A stretch of DNA of 31,350 nt from JAVBRU01 sp031547595 (GTDB taxonomy: Bacteria > Bacillota > Clostridia > Christensenellales > Aristaeellaceae). The notes under the pieces were generated by a model. That model was given only the letters and a program-made list of their open reading frames with translations, had not been told where the DNA came from and made no database searches. The stretch spans positions 1-31,350 of the forward strand of contig JAVBRU010000007.1 of assembly GCA_031547595.1 (NCBI GenBank), in the 5' to 3' direction. Position numbers and translations under genes: made by a program. Positions 8,778-16,858 of the stretch are shown here, one piece after another. Each line of letters opens with the position of its first letter. Within the stretch, counting starts at the first letter, position 1.

Positions 8778-8813
8778 ATTGCACCTCACGCTGTTTGAAA
8801 ACTCGACCTATTC

Positions 8814-8842
8814 AGTATAATGCAAATCCGCCTGCCGGGCAA
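8814..8842 (-). promoter_or_regulatory. Sigma-A promoter of the ABC-F-dgoD unit
   Basis: On the minus strand TTGCCC (8837-8842) and TATACT (8814-8819) are separated by exactly 17 bp. Transcription would start about 30 nt before the ABC-F ribosome binding site. The promoter lies between the polymerase stop (8854) and the ABC-F start, so the downstream pair can be expressed separately from the polymerase gene. Confidence 0.75.
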
Positions 8843-8849
8843 GCGGATT
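8824..8849 (-). other. Hairpin overlapping the ABC-F promoter
   Basis: AATCCGC (8825-8831) and GCGGATT (8843-8849) are perfect inverted repeats around an 11-nt spacer containing the -35 box. On the minus strand it follows the polymerase stop, but no T-run follows. It could be a weak transcript end or an operator-like palindrome. Confidence 0.35.
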
Positions 8850-8853
8850 GTTG

Positions 8854-10593
8854 CTATTTCCCGTCCCACGCCGCGGCGATCACCGCGTCTGCCACGCAGG
8901 GGATGTTACCAAGCACGGCGTTTCCGGCGCGTTCCATGGTTTCCTTCAGCACCGCTGCCATGGTGGGGGCCTGGTCAGCCGGAGCCTCTAGCAGGATTTC
9001 GTCGTGCACGGTGGCGATGATGCGCGTCTTAGCGCCGTTAAGCTGCTGCGCCAACTCTCCGAGCGCGGCCTTGGCAATATCAGCAGCAGTGCCCTGCACT
9101 GGGGTGTTGGCTAGCCCCGACAGTCCGGGATTGCCTCCGAATGTGAACCGCCGCCCCATCAGCGAGCGTTCTTCCGTGGGCGGCGCATCTCGCAGGCGCT
9201 TGTGCCAGGCGGCAATGCCGGTGTACGCGCCAAAGAAACGGCTGCGAAATTGCTCGGCCTGCGGCAGCGTCATGTCTACGCCATAGGAAAGCTGCGCATA
9301 TTGCTGCAGCCCCGCCGCGCCCATGCCGTAGATCAGGCCAAAGTTGACCGCCTTTGCCGCCTGCCGCTGCGCCTTTGTCACAGCGTCCATCGGCACATCC
9401 GATACAAGCGAGGCCGTCAGCCGGTGAATGTCCTCCCCGGCGCGGTAAGCCTTCGCCATGCGCTGGTCGCCCGCGATTTGCGCGGCTACGCGTAATTCAA
9501 TTTGCGAATAATCCGCAATGACCAGCGCGTTTCCCTCCTCCGCCCGGAAGCATTGGCGGAAGGCGGCGCTGCGGGGAATCTGCTGGATGTTGGGGCCGCC
9601 GCAGCTCATCCGGCCGCTCCACGCGCCGATCTGCCCATAGCGCGGGTGCAGACGGTGCGTTATGGGGTGCACCATTTCGGGCATCGAATACAGAAACATC
9701 GAGAGCGCTTTTTGGTGCTTGCGGTAGTCCGACAGTGCGCGTATCAAGGGATGGCTGCTATAGGGGGCCAGATGCTGCTTAGAGGTGGAAGAAACATCGA
9801 TGCCGTTGCTTTTCAAAAGCTTCAGCACATAGGCATTGCTCTCGAAGTTTCCGTCGTCCAGCGAGATTTCTTCGCCCCACAACGTGAGCTGGTGGCTGGG
9901 GTGGCCGCTGTAAACATACAGCCTTTCCAATGCCTGATCACGCTGGATTTCGGTATCGTGCGTCAGTGCCTGCCAGCGCGGGCCATCCAGGTAAACGCCG
10001 TTAAACTCCATCTGCGCGATGGCCAGCACGCAGGAAAATTCAGTTTTCGCGATGGTATCCAGGCCGTTTTGATAAATGATGGGAATCATGGCCTCGCGAA
10101 GGCGCAAGAGGATCAGTGCATCCTTGGCGGCATAGGCCAGCTGCGCGGCTGTGAGGGCGGCGCTCCAATCGCTCTTTTGCTCGTTTTTATCTACAGTTTC
10201 GTTCAAATAATGTTTGCACACGGCTGCGAGGTTCGCCCGCTCCGGCCCGCCGGAGGAGCGCAGTATTTGCGCAGCCAGCATGGTGTCAAACACATGGGTC
10301 ACGCGGATGCCCAGTGCCAATAGAAATTGCAGGTCAAACTTCGCATTGTGAAAAACCTTCACGCCATCGCCCGTCAGGGCAGCGCGAAGCAGCTCCAGCC
10401 CTTGCGGCAGGAAGGAAAAACAATCGATAACCAGCACCGGCATGCCTGGCACGACCAATTGGATGAGGCGTGCCCGGTGCGAATGCGGATCCAGGCCGGT
10501 GGTTTCGATATCCACGGCCATCACCTTCGCGGCAGAAAGCCCCGCCGCCCACTCCTGCATTTCGGCTGCAGAATGAATGACCTGGTATGCCAT
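8854..10593 (-). CDS. Family A DNA polymerase with 3'-5' exonuclease domain, no 5'-nuclease domain
   Basis: The 579-residue protein is a compact DNA polymerase I-like enzyme. The N-terminal DEDDy exonuclease is complete: D28 and E30 in VDIETTGLD, D87 in HNAKFD, and Y154/D158 in YAAKD. The polymerase part has motif A ADYSQIELR near residue 365, motif B QAAKAVNFGLIYG (finger helix) near 420, and motif C VHDE near 530. The 5'-3' nuclease domain that starts ordinary bacterial Pol I (about 880 residues) is absent. So this is probably a second, repair-type or phage-derived family A polymerase rather than the housekeeping polA. The ATG at 10593 follows an AAGGGGTGAT site. The gene appears monocistronic, since the next gene downstream has its own promoter. 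Confidence 0.9.
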   Translation of the reverse strand: MAYQVIHSAAEMQEWAAGLSAAKVMAVDIETTGLDPHSHRARLIQLVVPGMPVLVIDCFSFLPQGLELLRAALTGDGVKVFHNAKFDLQFLLALGIRVTHVFDTMLAAQILRSSGGPERANLAAVCKHYLNETVDKNEQKSDWSAALTAAQLAYAAKDALILLRLREAMIPIIYQNGLDTIAKTEFSCVLAIAQMEFNGVYLDGPRWQALTHDTEIQRDQALERLYVYSGHPSHQLTLWGEEISLDDGNFESNAYVLKLLKSNGIDVSSTSKQHLAPYSSHPLIRALSDYRKHQKALSMFLYSMPEMVHPITHRLHPRYGQIGAWSGRMSCGGPNIQQIPRSAAFRQCFRAEEGNALVIADYSQIELRVAAQIAGDQRMAKAYRAGEDIHRLTASLVSDVPMDAVTKAQRQAAKAVNFGLIYGMGAAGLQQYAQLSYGVDMTLPQAEQFRSRFFGAYTGIAAWHKRLRDAPPTEERSLMGRRFTFGGNPGLSGLANTPVQGTAADIAKAALGELAQQLNGAKTRIIATVHDEILLEAPADQAPTMAAVLKETMERAGNAVLGNIPCVADAVIAAAWDGK

Positions 10594-10713
10594 TCCATCA
10601 CCCCTTCACGCGACACGATGCGGCATATATTCGCCAATCGAATGGGTGTTTCCTTTATGGCCGCTCTGATGTTCCTGTGAGAATCAAGATTTACACGTTT
10701 TTTCTAAAATGTA

Positions 10714-10740
10714 TTGCGCTATGCTGGCCAACCGTATAAT
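10714..10740 (+). promoter_or_regulatory. Possible promoter of the sialidase-like gene
   Basis: A perfect -10 box TATAAT (10735-10740) is present about 50 nt upstream of the gene. The best -35 candidate, TTGCGC (10714-10719), is at a short 15-bp spacing, so activator help or a different -35 is possible. Confidence 0.45.
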
Positions 10741-10788
10741 ATGGCTGTGAGGAAACCGTGCCCATGCTGTGAAAGAAGGACATCGCGC

Positions 10789-12171
10789 ATGAAAGCTGCA
10801 ACCCAATGGTCATATGCCCCCTATACCCCGCCTCTGTTTGATAGCGGCACCCCCTACATTTGCCGCGTTGTACCGGATAAACGCAGCATTCATATTGAGT
10901 GGCTGGCATGCGGGCAAGCAGAAACCTATACGGTGCTTTGCGCACCGCGCGGCGGTGTGCCGGAGCCTGTCGGACAAACGTTGGCATGCGAATATACCAT
11001 AGAAATGCTTCAGCCGGATACCGATTATTATTTTCAAGTGACGGCGGGGGAGAGCGGCAGCCGGGTTCGCCTGGCGCGCACGGGCATGCCGGTGGGCGTG
11101 ATTGTCAACTATCTACACCCGGAGGATGATTGTTATCATTTTTCGGGCAGCAGCCTTTGTTCCCCTTCTATGGCGCAACTGCCAGATGGTACTTTGCTGG
11201 CCGCAATGGATGTGTATGAAAGCAAAGCGCCGCAAAACCTGTCGCTTATTTTCCGCAGCACGGATGATGGGCAAAGCTGGCACTATGTTTGCGAGCTGAT
11301 GCCCTGCTTCTGGCCGCGCATTTTTGTGCATCAAGGGGAAGCGTATGTGCTGGCCTGTTCCACAGAATATGGCGATCTTTTGATCAGCCGCTCCAGCGAT
11401 GGCGGCAATACATTCGCCGTGCCTGTGGCGTTGCTTCGCGGCAGCGGCAAATGCGACCGCCCGGGCGTTCACAAAAACCCGCAGCCCCTTGTGGAGTACG
11501 GCGGGCGCATCTGGACCACCCTGGAGTGGGGCGCGTGGGCGACCGGGAAGCATGCGCCGATGGTGATGTCTGCCCCTGTTGACAGCGACTTACTCGACCC
11601 GGCCAGCTGGGCCTTTTCCGCGCCTGTGCCGTACGACCCCACCTGGCCCGGCACCGCGAAGGGAGACAGCGCAGGCAACATTGAAGGAACGCTGGCCGTA
11701 TTCCCGGATGGCAAGCTGTACAATGTGATGCGTTATCATATGCTGGACTGCGTCCCTAATTATGGCCTGGCGCTGGTGTATCAGGTGAACACGGACGAGC
11801 CCGAAGCGCCGCTTCGCTATGACCGTGCCATTCCATTCCCCGGCAATCACTCGAAATTTGAAATCCAATATGACGCGCAGACAGGCCGTTATTATGCCAT
11901 TGTCAGCCGCATACTGTCCGCAGCGTGTGCCCGGCACCGCAACCTGCTTTCTTTGATCGAAAGCAGCGATCTTGCGAATTGGCGTGTCGTGTGCGATCTG
12001 ATAGATTACCGTGAGGCCGATCCCCAGAAAATCGGTTTTCAATATGTGGATTTCTTTTTTCAGGGGGCGGATTTACTCTATCTGTGCCGCACCGCCATCA
12101 ATGGTGCGCGCAATTATCACGATTCCAACCAGATCACATTTCACCGCGTTTGCGGCTTCCGAAATTATTGA
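10789..12171 (+). CDS. Sialidase-superfamily (BNR repeat) protein with N-terminal fibronectin-like domain
   Basis: The 460-residue product has an N-terminal beta domain resembling fibronectin type III (about residues 20-105, ending in LQPDTDYYFQV). A six-bladed propeller of the sialidase superfamily follows. Asp-box (BNR) repeats are visible as STDDGQSW near residue 158 and SSDGGNTF near 200. No signal peptide or membrane segment is seen, so it probably acts in the cytoplasm. Such proteins include exo-sialidases and related exo-glycosidases; I do not see enough of the arginine triad to assert sialic acid as substrate. The ATG at 10789 follows AAGGA (10776-10780) at 8 nt; a longer reading from 10714 would begin upstream of the likely promoter. 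Its stop overlaps the convergent GH105 gene by 7 bp. The neighbour suggests acidic-sugar oligosaccharides as a shared target. Confidence 0.72.
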   Translation: MKAATQWSYAPYTPPLFDSGTPYICRVVPDKRSIHIEWLACGQAETYTVLCAPRGGVPEPVGQTLACEYTIEMLQPDTDYYFQVTAGESGSRVRLARTGMPVGVIVNYLHPEDDCYHFSGSSLCSPSMAQLPDGTLLAAMDVYESKAPQNLSLIFRSTDDGQSWHYVCELMPCFWPRIFVHQGEAYVLACSTEYGDLLISRSSDGGNTFAVPVALLRGSGKCDRPGVHKNPQPLVEYGGRIWTTLEWGAWATGKHAPMVMSAPVDSDLLDPASWAFSAPVPYDPTWPGTAKGDSAGNIEGTLAVFPDGKLYNVMRYHMLDCVPNYGLALVYQVNTDEPEAPLRYDRAIPFPGNHSKFEIQYDAQTGRYYAIVSRILSAACARHRNLLSLIESSDLANWRVVCDLIDYREADPQKIGFQYVDFFFQGADLLYLCRTAINGARNYHDSNQITFHRVCGFRNY

Positions 12172-13247
12172 CTCTTAGCGGCCTCTGTGCACAGGATTAA
12201 GAACGCGCCTGCGCCGTGCAGATCGTTGGTGCTAGTGGGCCGCGCGCAGTAGTGCGCATAATCGCCAACGCCTGTGCCAATGCAGATGTTGTCGATCAAA
12301 ATACCATTTTCGTCTTGCTTGATGCGGTTGATGATGCCCTGGTATGCCTTATCCGCCACTGCCAGGTATTCCACGGCCAACAGCCCTTTGCGCACTGCTT
12401 TATAGATGGCGGCGGCAAACAGGCACGTGCAGGAGGATTCCAGCCAGTTGCCCGCCTCTTTGCCTTTGTTGATCACCTGATACCAAAGGCCGGTTTCCGC
12501 GTCCTGATAGGGTGCAAGCGCCGTCAACAGATCAACGATCATGTTTTCCAAAGCTTTGCGGCCGGGATGGTCGGCCGGGATAAAGTCCAGATCATCCAGC
12601 AGTGCCACCGGCACCCAGCCGATGGAGCGGCCCCAGAACTCCGGCGACCGGCCGGTGACGGCATCCGCCCAGGGCATGCATTTTTCGTAGTCCCAGGCAT
12701 GGTGCCAAAGGCCGGTCTTAGCATCTTCGGTGCGCTCGCGCATGAAGGTTGCCTGTGTCACCACGCTGTCAAAAAACTTCGGTGCGTCAAAGGTTTTGCC
12801 ATACTCGGCGCAAAAAGGCCCTGCCATATACAGCCCGTCCAGCCACATTTGGTTGCGGTACCACGCCTTGTGCCAAAAGCCGCCGATGGGCGTTTGCGGG
12901 AAGTTTGCCATAAAAAAAGCGATGGTGTCCAGCGCCTTTTTGTAGCGCACATCCCCTGTGCGCTGATAGAGCGGGAACAGCAAAATGCCGGGCTGCAGAT
13001 CGTCCAGCTGGCCAGGGTTAAACTTTGTGATGTTGCCGCGGGCATCAATGATGGAATCTACCCACGCCTTCACATACGCATAATACTTTTCATCCCCGCA
13101 AAGCTTGTACGTTTTATATACGCCGGAGAGGAAAACGCCCTGATGGTAGTGGAAAGTGCCAATGGGCGGCAGCGCTTCGGGGGTAAACTTGCGCATCAGG
13201 GTGTCACAGGCGGCGATGGCGTAATCCAGGGGCTTTGTGTTTTGCAT
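12165..13247 (-). CDS. Glycoside hydrolase family 105, unsaturated rhamnogalacturonyl/glucuronyl hydrolase
   Basis: GH105 enzymes (YteR and YesR type) remove the 4,5-unsaturated uronic acid left at the end of oligosaccharides by polysaccharide lyases. They use a vinyl-ether hydration mechanism in an (alpha/alpha)6 barrel. The 360-residue product has the expected length, the catalytic Asp in MWLDGLYM (D137), the family segments FWHKAWYRNQ, FWGRSIGW and GNWLESSCTC, and no signal peptide, so it works inside the cell. The ATG at 13247 follows GAGGAG at 7 nt. Only 15 nt separate it from the SH3-domain gene upstream, which must share its transcript. No polysaccharide lyase or oligosaccharide importer is in the window, so the substrate (rhamnogalacturonan, ulvan-like or other) stays open. 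Confidence 0.9.
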   Translation of the reverse strand: MQNTKPLDYAIAACDTLMRKFTPEALPPIGTFHYHQGVFLSGVYKTYKLCGDEKYYAYVKAWVDSIIDARGNITKFNPGQLDDLQPGILLFPLYQRTGDVRYKKALDTIAFFMANFPQTPIGGFWHKAWYRNQMWLDGLYMAGPFCAEYGKTFDAPKFFDSVVTQATFMRERTEDAKTGLWHHAWDYEKCMPWADAVTGRSPEFWGRSIGWVPVALLDDLDFIPADHPGRKALENMIVDLLTALAPYQDAETGLWYQVINKGKEAGNWLESSCTCLFAAAIYKAVRKGLLAVEYLAVADKAYQGIINRIKQDENGILIDNICIGTGVGDYAHYCARPTSTNDLHGAGAFLILCTEAAKSQ

Positions 13248-13262
13248 GGTGGTTCTCCTCTT

Positions 13263-13781
13263 TTATGGTTTGCATTTTTTGCATGCGGTATATCCGTGAG
13301 ATTTGGCATACTCCAACGTCACCTTTTTGGGGGCTTTCATATTGGAACAGCTGCTGGATGCGTGATATTTTGTTCCGCCGTTTGTCGGGATCCAAACGTT
13401 CCCTGCAGAACCCTTTCTCTCCAGCGCCTTGGCGGTTGCCAGGGCGATTGCTGCGGCTGTTTCTGCATATTTTTCTTCGTCTGTTGGCAACACCTCATCG
13501 ATCAAATCAGCGCGGATAAAGCCGATATCACCTTCGTAATCCACCTTGTACCATGTAACGCCACTTTCCATCACATCCTCGAGGATGGTGACGGGCGTTC
13601 CGGCAATGGGGATCTGCTGAACAGCGTCAGCTTTTGCGCTTGCCTTGCTTCGCATGTTGACGCCTTTGATGTTTGTGATGCCGTACCGCACGGGGACGGG
13701 CTCGGTATCGGGCGCTTCGGCTAGTGCAAAGCTGCAGCAAAGAATACAGATAACCATGCATAGCGATAGGTATTTCCTCAT
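13263..13781 (-). CDS. Secreted SH3-domain protein with C-terminal HCCC motif
   Basis: The 172-residue product begins with a signal peptide (MRKYLSLCMVICILCCSFALAEA). A bacterial SH3 domain follows (about residues 38-90; GVNMRSKAS, WYKVDYEGDIGFI), then an Ala-rich helix. The C-terminal 35-residue module reads KYHASSSCSNM ... GYTACKKC; its one His and three Cys form a likely metal-binding HCCC set. Similar tails occur at the ends of secreted clostridial proteins and some extracellular nucleases; their function is not known to me. The ATG at 13781 follows AAAGAGGTG at 7 nt, and a near-consensus promoter lies at 13831-13859. It is co-transcribed with GH105 downstream. The SH3 part suggests cell-wall or peptide binding outside the membrane. 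Confidence 0.8.
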   Translation of the reverse strand: MRKYLSLCMVICILCCSFALAEAPDTEPVPVRYGITNIKGVNMRSKASAKADAVQQIPIAGTPVTILEDVMESGVTWYKVDYEGDIGFIRADLIDEVLPTDEEKYAETAAAIALATAKALERKGSAGNVWIPTNGGTKYHASSSCSNMKAPKKVTLEYAKSHGYTACKKCKP

Positions 13782-13830
13782 GATAAGCACCTCTTTGACC
13801 AAGATGATTCTGCTGTGAAGTGATACAATG

Positions 13831-13859
13831 AGAATACCATACTATTCGCGGCTTGTCAA
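13831..13859 (-). promoter_or_regulatory. Sigma-A promoter of the SH3-GH105 operon
   Basis: On the minus strand a perfect -35 TTGACA (13854-13859) and a -10 TATTCT (13831-13836) are 17 bp apart, about 50 nt before the SH3 start codon. Between this promoter and the MFS remnant (13860-13990) I see no gene. Confidence 0.82.
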
Positions 13860-13990
13860 TTAAAACCATGGCTGTGGGTATACTGGTGCGTGCTACGCGA
13901 TGCCATATACTACATAACCCCTTGCCCTGCATAGGATAAGGGATTTTCGTTTTCTGTCCCTCCTGTGCTTGATACAGTTCAACGATTATA

Positions 13991-14229
13991 TCAGACCCGT
14001 GGCATGGCCGGAAAAAGCCCGCGCTTTTTCTTTTGAAACTTATCTGAAATATAGCCGCCGTATACCTTGAGCAAGCTTGCAAGGCTCTCTGTGATGCCCT
14101 TGATCAGCCTTACCAGGGCAGGGGTAGCGCAAAAACTCCGGTTAAGTACGGGGGAATAATGGGATAGATCAACTCTGTGCTGATATCCGTAAAAAAGCTA
14201 ATGAGCCCCAAAAAGATAATGTTATGCAT
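13991..14229 (-). pseudogene. Remnant of an MFS transporter gene (N-terminal fragment, frameshifted)
   Basis: An intact start remains: AGGAGG (14239-14244) 9 nt before an ATG at 14229. The first frame reads MHNIIFLGLISFFTDISTEL, then a segment ending PIIPPYLTGVF, and stops at 14110-14112. A one-base frame change resumes with LIKGITESLASLLKVYGGYI followed by SDKFQKKK, and stops at 13991-13993. Both pieces match, in order, the start of MFS efflux-type permeases whose first helix carries FTDISSEM-YPL and whose second region carries IEG-AES-ASLLKVFSGYLSD. Only about 80 of roughly 400 residues survive, so the gene is both shifted and deleted. It starts 37 nt after the P-type ATPase stop and was surely the second gene of that metal-regulated transcript. 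Confidence 0.72.
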
Positions 14230-14266
14230 ATTGCTATGCCTCCTGTGCATTCATAGGTCGTAAAAA

Positions 14267-16762
14267 TCAACGTTTGCTTTTCATGCGTATCATCCATTTA
14301 ACACATTCATACCAAAGCACCGACACGGCAGCCCCTAAAACAGACAAAAGCATTTCCGCAGCTGTTAACGGCGCTAGCTTCAGGAATCCCGACAGCGGCG
14401 TGTAGAGGATCAGCGCAAGGCCCGCCAGCGTGCAAAAGTTAACGGTCCACATCACCTTATCTTTTTTCAGCCGCCTAATGGAATGCAAAACCGAATCATG
14501 GCTTGAACTATTCACCTGCACCAACAGCAGGTTGGAAAGCATCAATATCGCCAGCCCCATAGCTCTGGCAACAGGTGCGCCTTTGATCGGCAGCGCCCAA
14601 TAATACGCACCAAAGGCAGCGGCAAACACCATTAACCCTTGGATCAGGCTTTTGAGGAGCACCTGCCGGGAGAGGATCTTTCCCTTTGGGTTTCGGGGCG
14701 GGCGATCCATGATGTCCTCCTCCGCGGGCTGGCGCTCCAGCACGATGGAGCAGGTGGGGTCAATGATCAGCTCCAGAAGTACCACATGAAGGGGCAATAA
14801 AAACAGGTCTGCAGGGCTCATTTTCAGCATCGGCGCCAGAAGGGAGCTAAGCGCAATGGGAATGTGAATGGCGAACACATAGCCGATGGCTTTTCGGATG
14901 TTGTCATAGATACGCCTGCCGTCCCTAATGGTTTCCACGATGGTGGAGAAGTTGTCATCCAGCAAGATCAGGTCGGCCGCTTCCCGGCTCACCTCACTGC
15001 CACGCTTGCCCATGGCGATGCCAATGTCCGCGTACTTCAGCGCCGGGGCATCGTTCACTCCGTCGCCCGTCATGGCAACGATCTCGCCGTTTTCCTGAAA
15101 GGCCTTCACGATCCGCATTTTGTGCTCCGGGATCACACGGCTGAAAATGCTGACGGTTTTAACCTTTTCCCGAAGCTCTTCATCCGTCATTTGCTCCATC
15201 TGGTCGCCTGTAATCGTGTTTTCCACCTGCTCCATGCCGATCTTCCGGGCGATAGCGGAGGCGGTCACCCCGTTATCGCCGGTGATCATCACCACGCGCA
15301 CACCCGCCTTGCGGCAAAGGGCAATATCCTTGGAAACGCTTTCCCTTGGTGGGTCGGCCAACCCAACCAAACCGCACAGGGATAAATAGCAGTCCGTAAG
15401 CGTATCAGGAATTTCTGCAGCTACCGTCATTTGTCCTACCGCGATGACCCGCAAGCCCTCCCGGCTCATGCGTTCCATCTCCCGGGTTGTATCGTCATTG
15501 GCCTCACACAGCGCAAGCAGCCGCTCCGACGAGCCCTTAGCTGCAATCAGCGTCCGGCCATTCTGTTTCCAAACGTGCCCCATCATTTTCAGCTGGTTAG
15601 TAAAAGCGTACTCCGTTACCAGCTCGCCCGAAAAAAGCTGTTCGGTGCTCACCCCCCTATCCTCACAATAGCGTAGCATGGCTTTTTCCATGGGGTCGTA
15701 GGCATCTACCTCGCAGGCCATGCCCATAATCTGAATAAGCGTCTGCTCCTCCCCATGGGGCGTCCATATCTCCTGTACAGTCATTTGGTTTTTCGTGATG
15801 GTGCCCGTCTTATCCACGCATAAAACGGATACTGCTCCCAGGGTTTCCACAGAGGGAAGCCTTCTGACCAGCGAGTTCTTTTTTGCCAGCCGCCATGCAC
15901 CCATAGATAAAAACACCGTTAAGATAACGGGGAACTCCTCGGGGATCATGGCCATAGCCAGGGTGATTCCGGCCAGAACGCTTTCCACCAGGCGGTCGCC
16001 TAGCTCATGATCTGAGATGTTAAGGTATGTTACCACGCCCACCAGCACAAACAGCACCGCCGCGATCGCAGCGCACAGCTTCACCAGGCTGCCTGTCTGC
16101 TTTTGAAGGGGTGTGGGACTTTCCGGGGCCTCCACTACGTTTTGGCCTATCTTGCCGTATTCTGTCCGAGCACCAATGGCCTCCACTTGCACAGTTGCAC
16201 TGCCCTGAGTGACCAGCGTTCCTGCATAGCAATAATCCTTACGCCAGTAATCGCCCGTGCTGGCTTCGCCATCCGTCTCGTGCTTCCAAACGCCTTCAGC
16301 TTCGCCTGTTAACGAGCTTTCATCCACGCACAGGTCGCTGCATTTAACGATCGAGCCGTCCGCCGGGATCTTGACGCCCTCGTACAAAAGCATCAGGTCG
16401 CCCGGCACCAGATCGGCGCTTAATATCAGTTTTTCCTCGCCGCCGCGAATCACCTTAACCTGCGGCGCGGATAAGTCCCGCAAGGCGCTTAAGGTCTTGT
16501 CTGTTTTCCATTCCTGAAACACGTCGATGGAGATAATCCCCATCACGAAAACCAGCATAATCGCCCCATCCCTGGGTTCGCCCAGGATAAAGTAGATCAC
16601 CGCCGCTGACAGCAAAAGCAGAAACATGGGCTCCGCCACGATGTGGAGCACCTTCATGATGAAGCTCTGCTTTTTCGCCTGTACCAGTTCATTCTTTCCA
16701 AATTGCTGCTGTAGCGCTTCGGCCTGTTCGTTTGAAAGGCCATTTTCAGGGGTCCTTGTCAT
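14267..16762 (-). CDS. P-type cation-transporting ATPase under NiCo riboswitch control
   Basis: The 831-residue product is a complete P-type ATPase. It has an N-terminal cation ATPase domain, actuator loop SLTGEAEG near residue 155, phosphorylation site DKTGT near 315, and hinge MTGDGVNDAPALKYADIGIAMG near 575. There are ten membrane segments and no N-terminal metal-binding domain with CxxC. Helix M4 reads MIPEEFPVILT rather than the calcium-pump type PEGLP. Helix M6 reads ELIIDPTCSIVLE, in place of the NxxTD of calcium and sodium pumps, so ion specificity cannot be carried over from SERCA/PacL. The ATG at 16762 follows GGAGG (16771-16775) by 8 nt; an in-frame TTG at 16777 overlaps that site. 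The leader carries a NiCo aptamer and terminator, so cobalt, nickel or ferrous iron export is the best inference. A decayed MFS gene follows. Confidence 0.93.
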   Translation of the reverse strand: MTRTPENGLSNEQAEALQQQFGKNELVQAKKQSFIMKVLHIVAEPMFLLLLSAAVIYFILGEPRDGAIMLVFVMGIISIDVFQEWKTDKTLSALRDLSAPQVKVIRGGEEKLILSADLVPGDLMLLYEGVKIPADGSIVKCSDLCVDESSLTGEAEGVWKHETDGEASTGDYWRKDYCYAGTLVTQGSATVQVEAIGARTEYGKIGQNVVEAPESPTPLQKQTGSLVKLCAAIAAVLFVLVGVVTYLNISDHELGDRLVESVLAGITLAMAMIPEEFPVILTVFLSMGAWRLAKKNSLVRRLPSVETLGAVSVLCVDKTGTITKNQMTVQEIWTPHGEEQTLIQIMGMACEVDAYDPMEKAMLRYCEDRGVSTEQLFSGELVTEYAFTNQLKMMGHVWKQNGRTLIAAKGSSERLLALCEANDDTTREMERMSREGLRVIAVGQMTVAAEIPDTLTDCYLSLCGLVGLADPPRESVSKDIALCRKAGVRVVMITGDNGVTASAIARKIGMEQVENTITGDQMEQMTDEELREKVKTVSIFSRVIPEHKMRIVKAFQENGEIVAMTGDGVNDAPALKYADIGIAMGKRGSEVSREAADLILLDDNFSTIVETIRDGRRIYDNIRKAIGYVFAIHIPIALSSLLAPMLKMSPADLFLLPLHVVLLELIIDPTCSIVLERQPAEEDIMDRPPRNPKGKILSRQVLLKSLIQGLMVFAAAFGAYYWALPIKGAPVARAMGLAILMLSNLLLVQVNSSSHDSVLHSIRRLKKDKVMWTVNFCTLAGLALILYTPLSGFLKLAPLTAAEMLLSVLGAAVSVLWYECVKWMIRMKSKR

Positions 16763-16828
16763 AGATAACACCTCCAAATTGTGTTCCTCTACGGCACTTC
16801 CTTCAGCTCTGTTTCGCTTTTTTGATAC

Positions 16829-16858
16829 AAAAAAACGCGGAACAGTTACTGTCCCGCG
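16829..16858 (-). terminator. Intrinsic terminator of the NiCo riboswitch expression platform
   Basis: On the minus strand CGCGGGACAG (from 16858) pairs over all ten positions with CUGUUCCGCG (ending 16836), one of them G-U, around a UAA loop. Seven Us follow (16829-16835). It lies about 65 nt before the ATPase start codon. Its 5' arm contains GGGACAG of the aptamer and its 3' arm is used by P1, the usual layout of a transcriptional on-switch. Confidence 0.92.
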
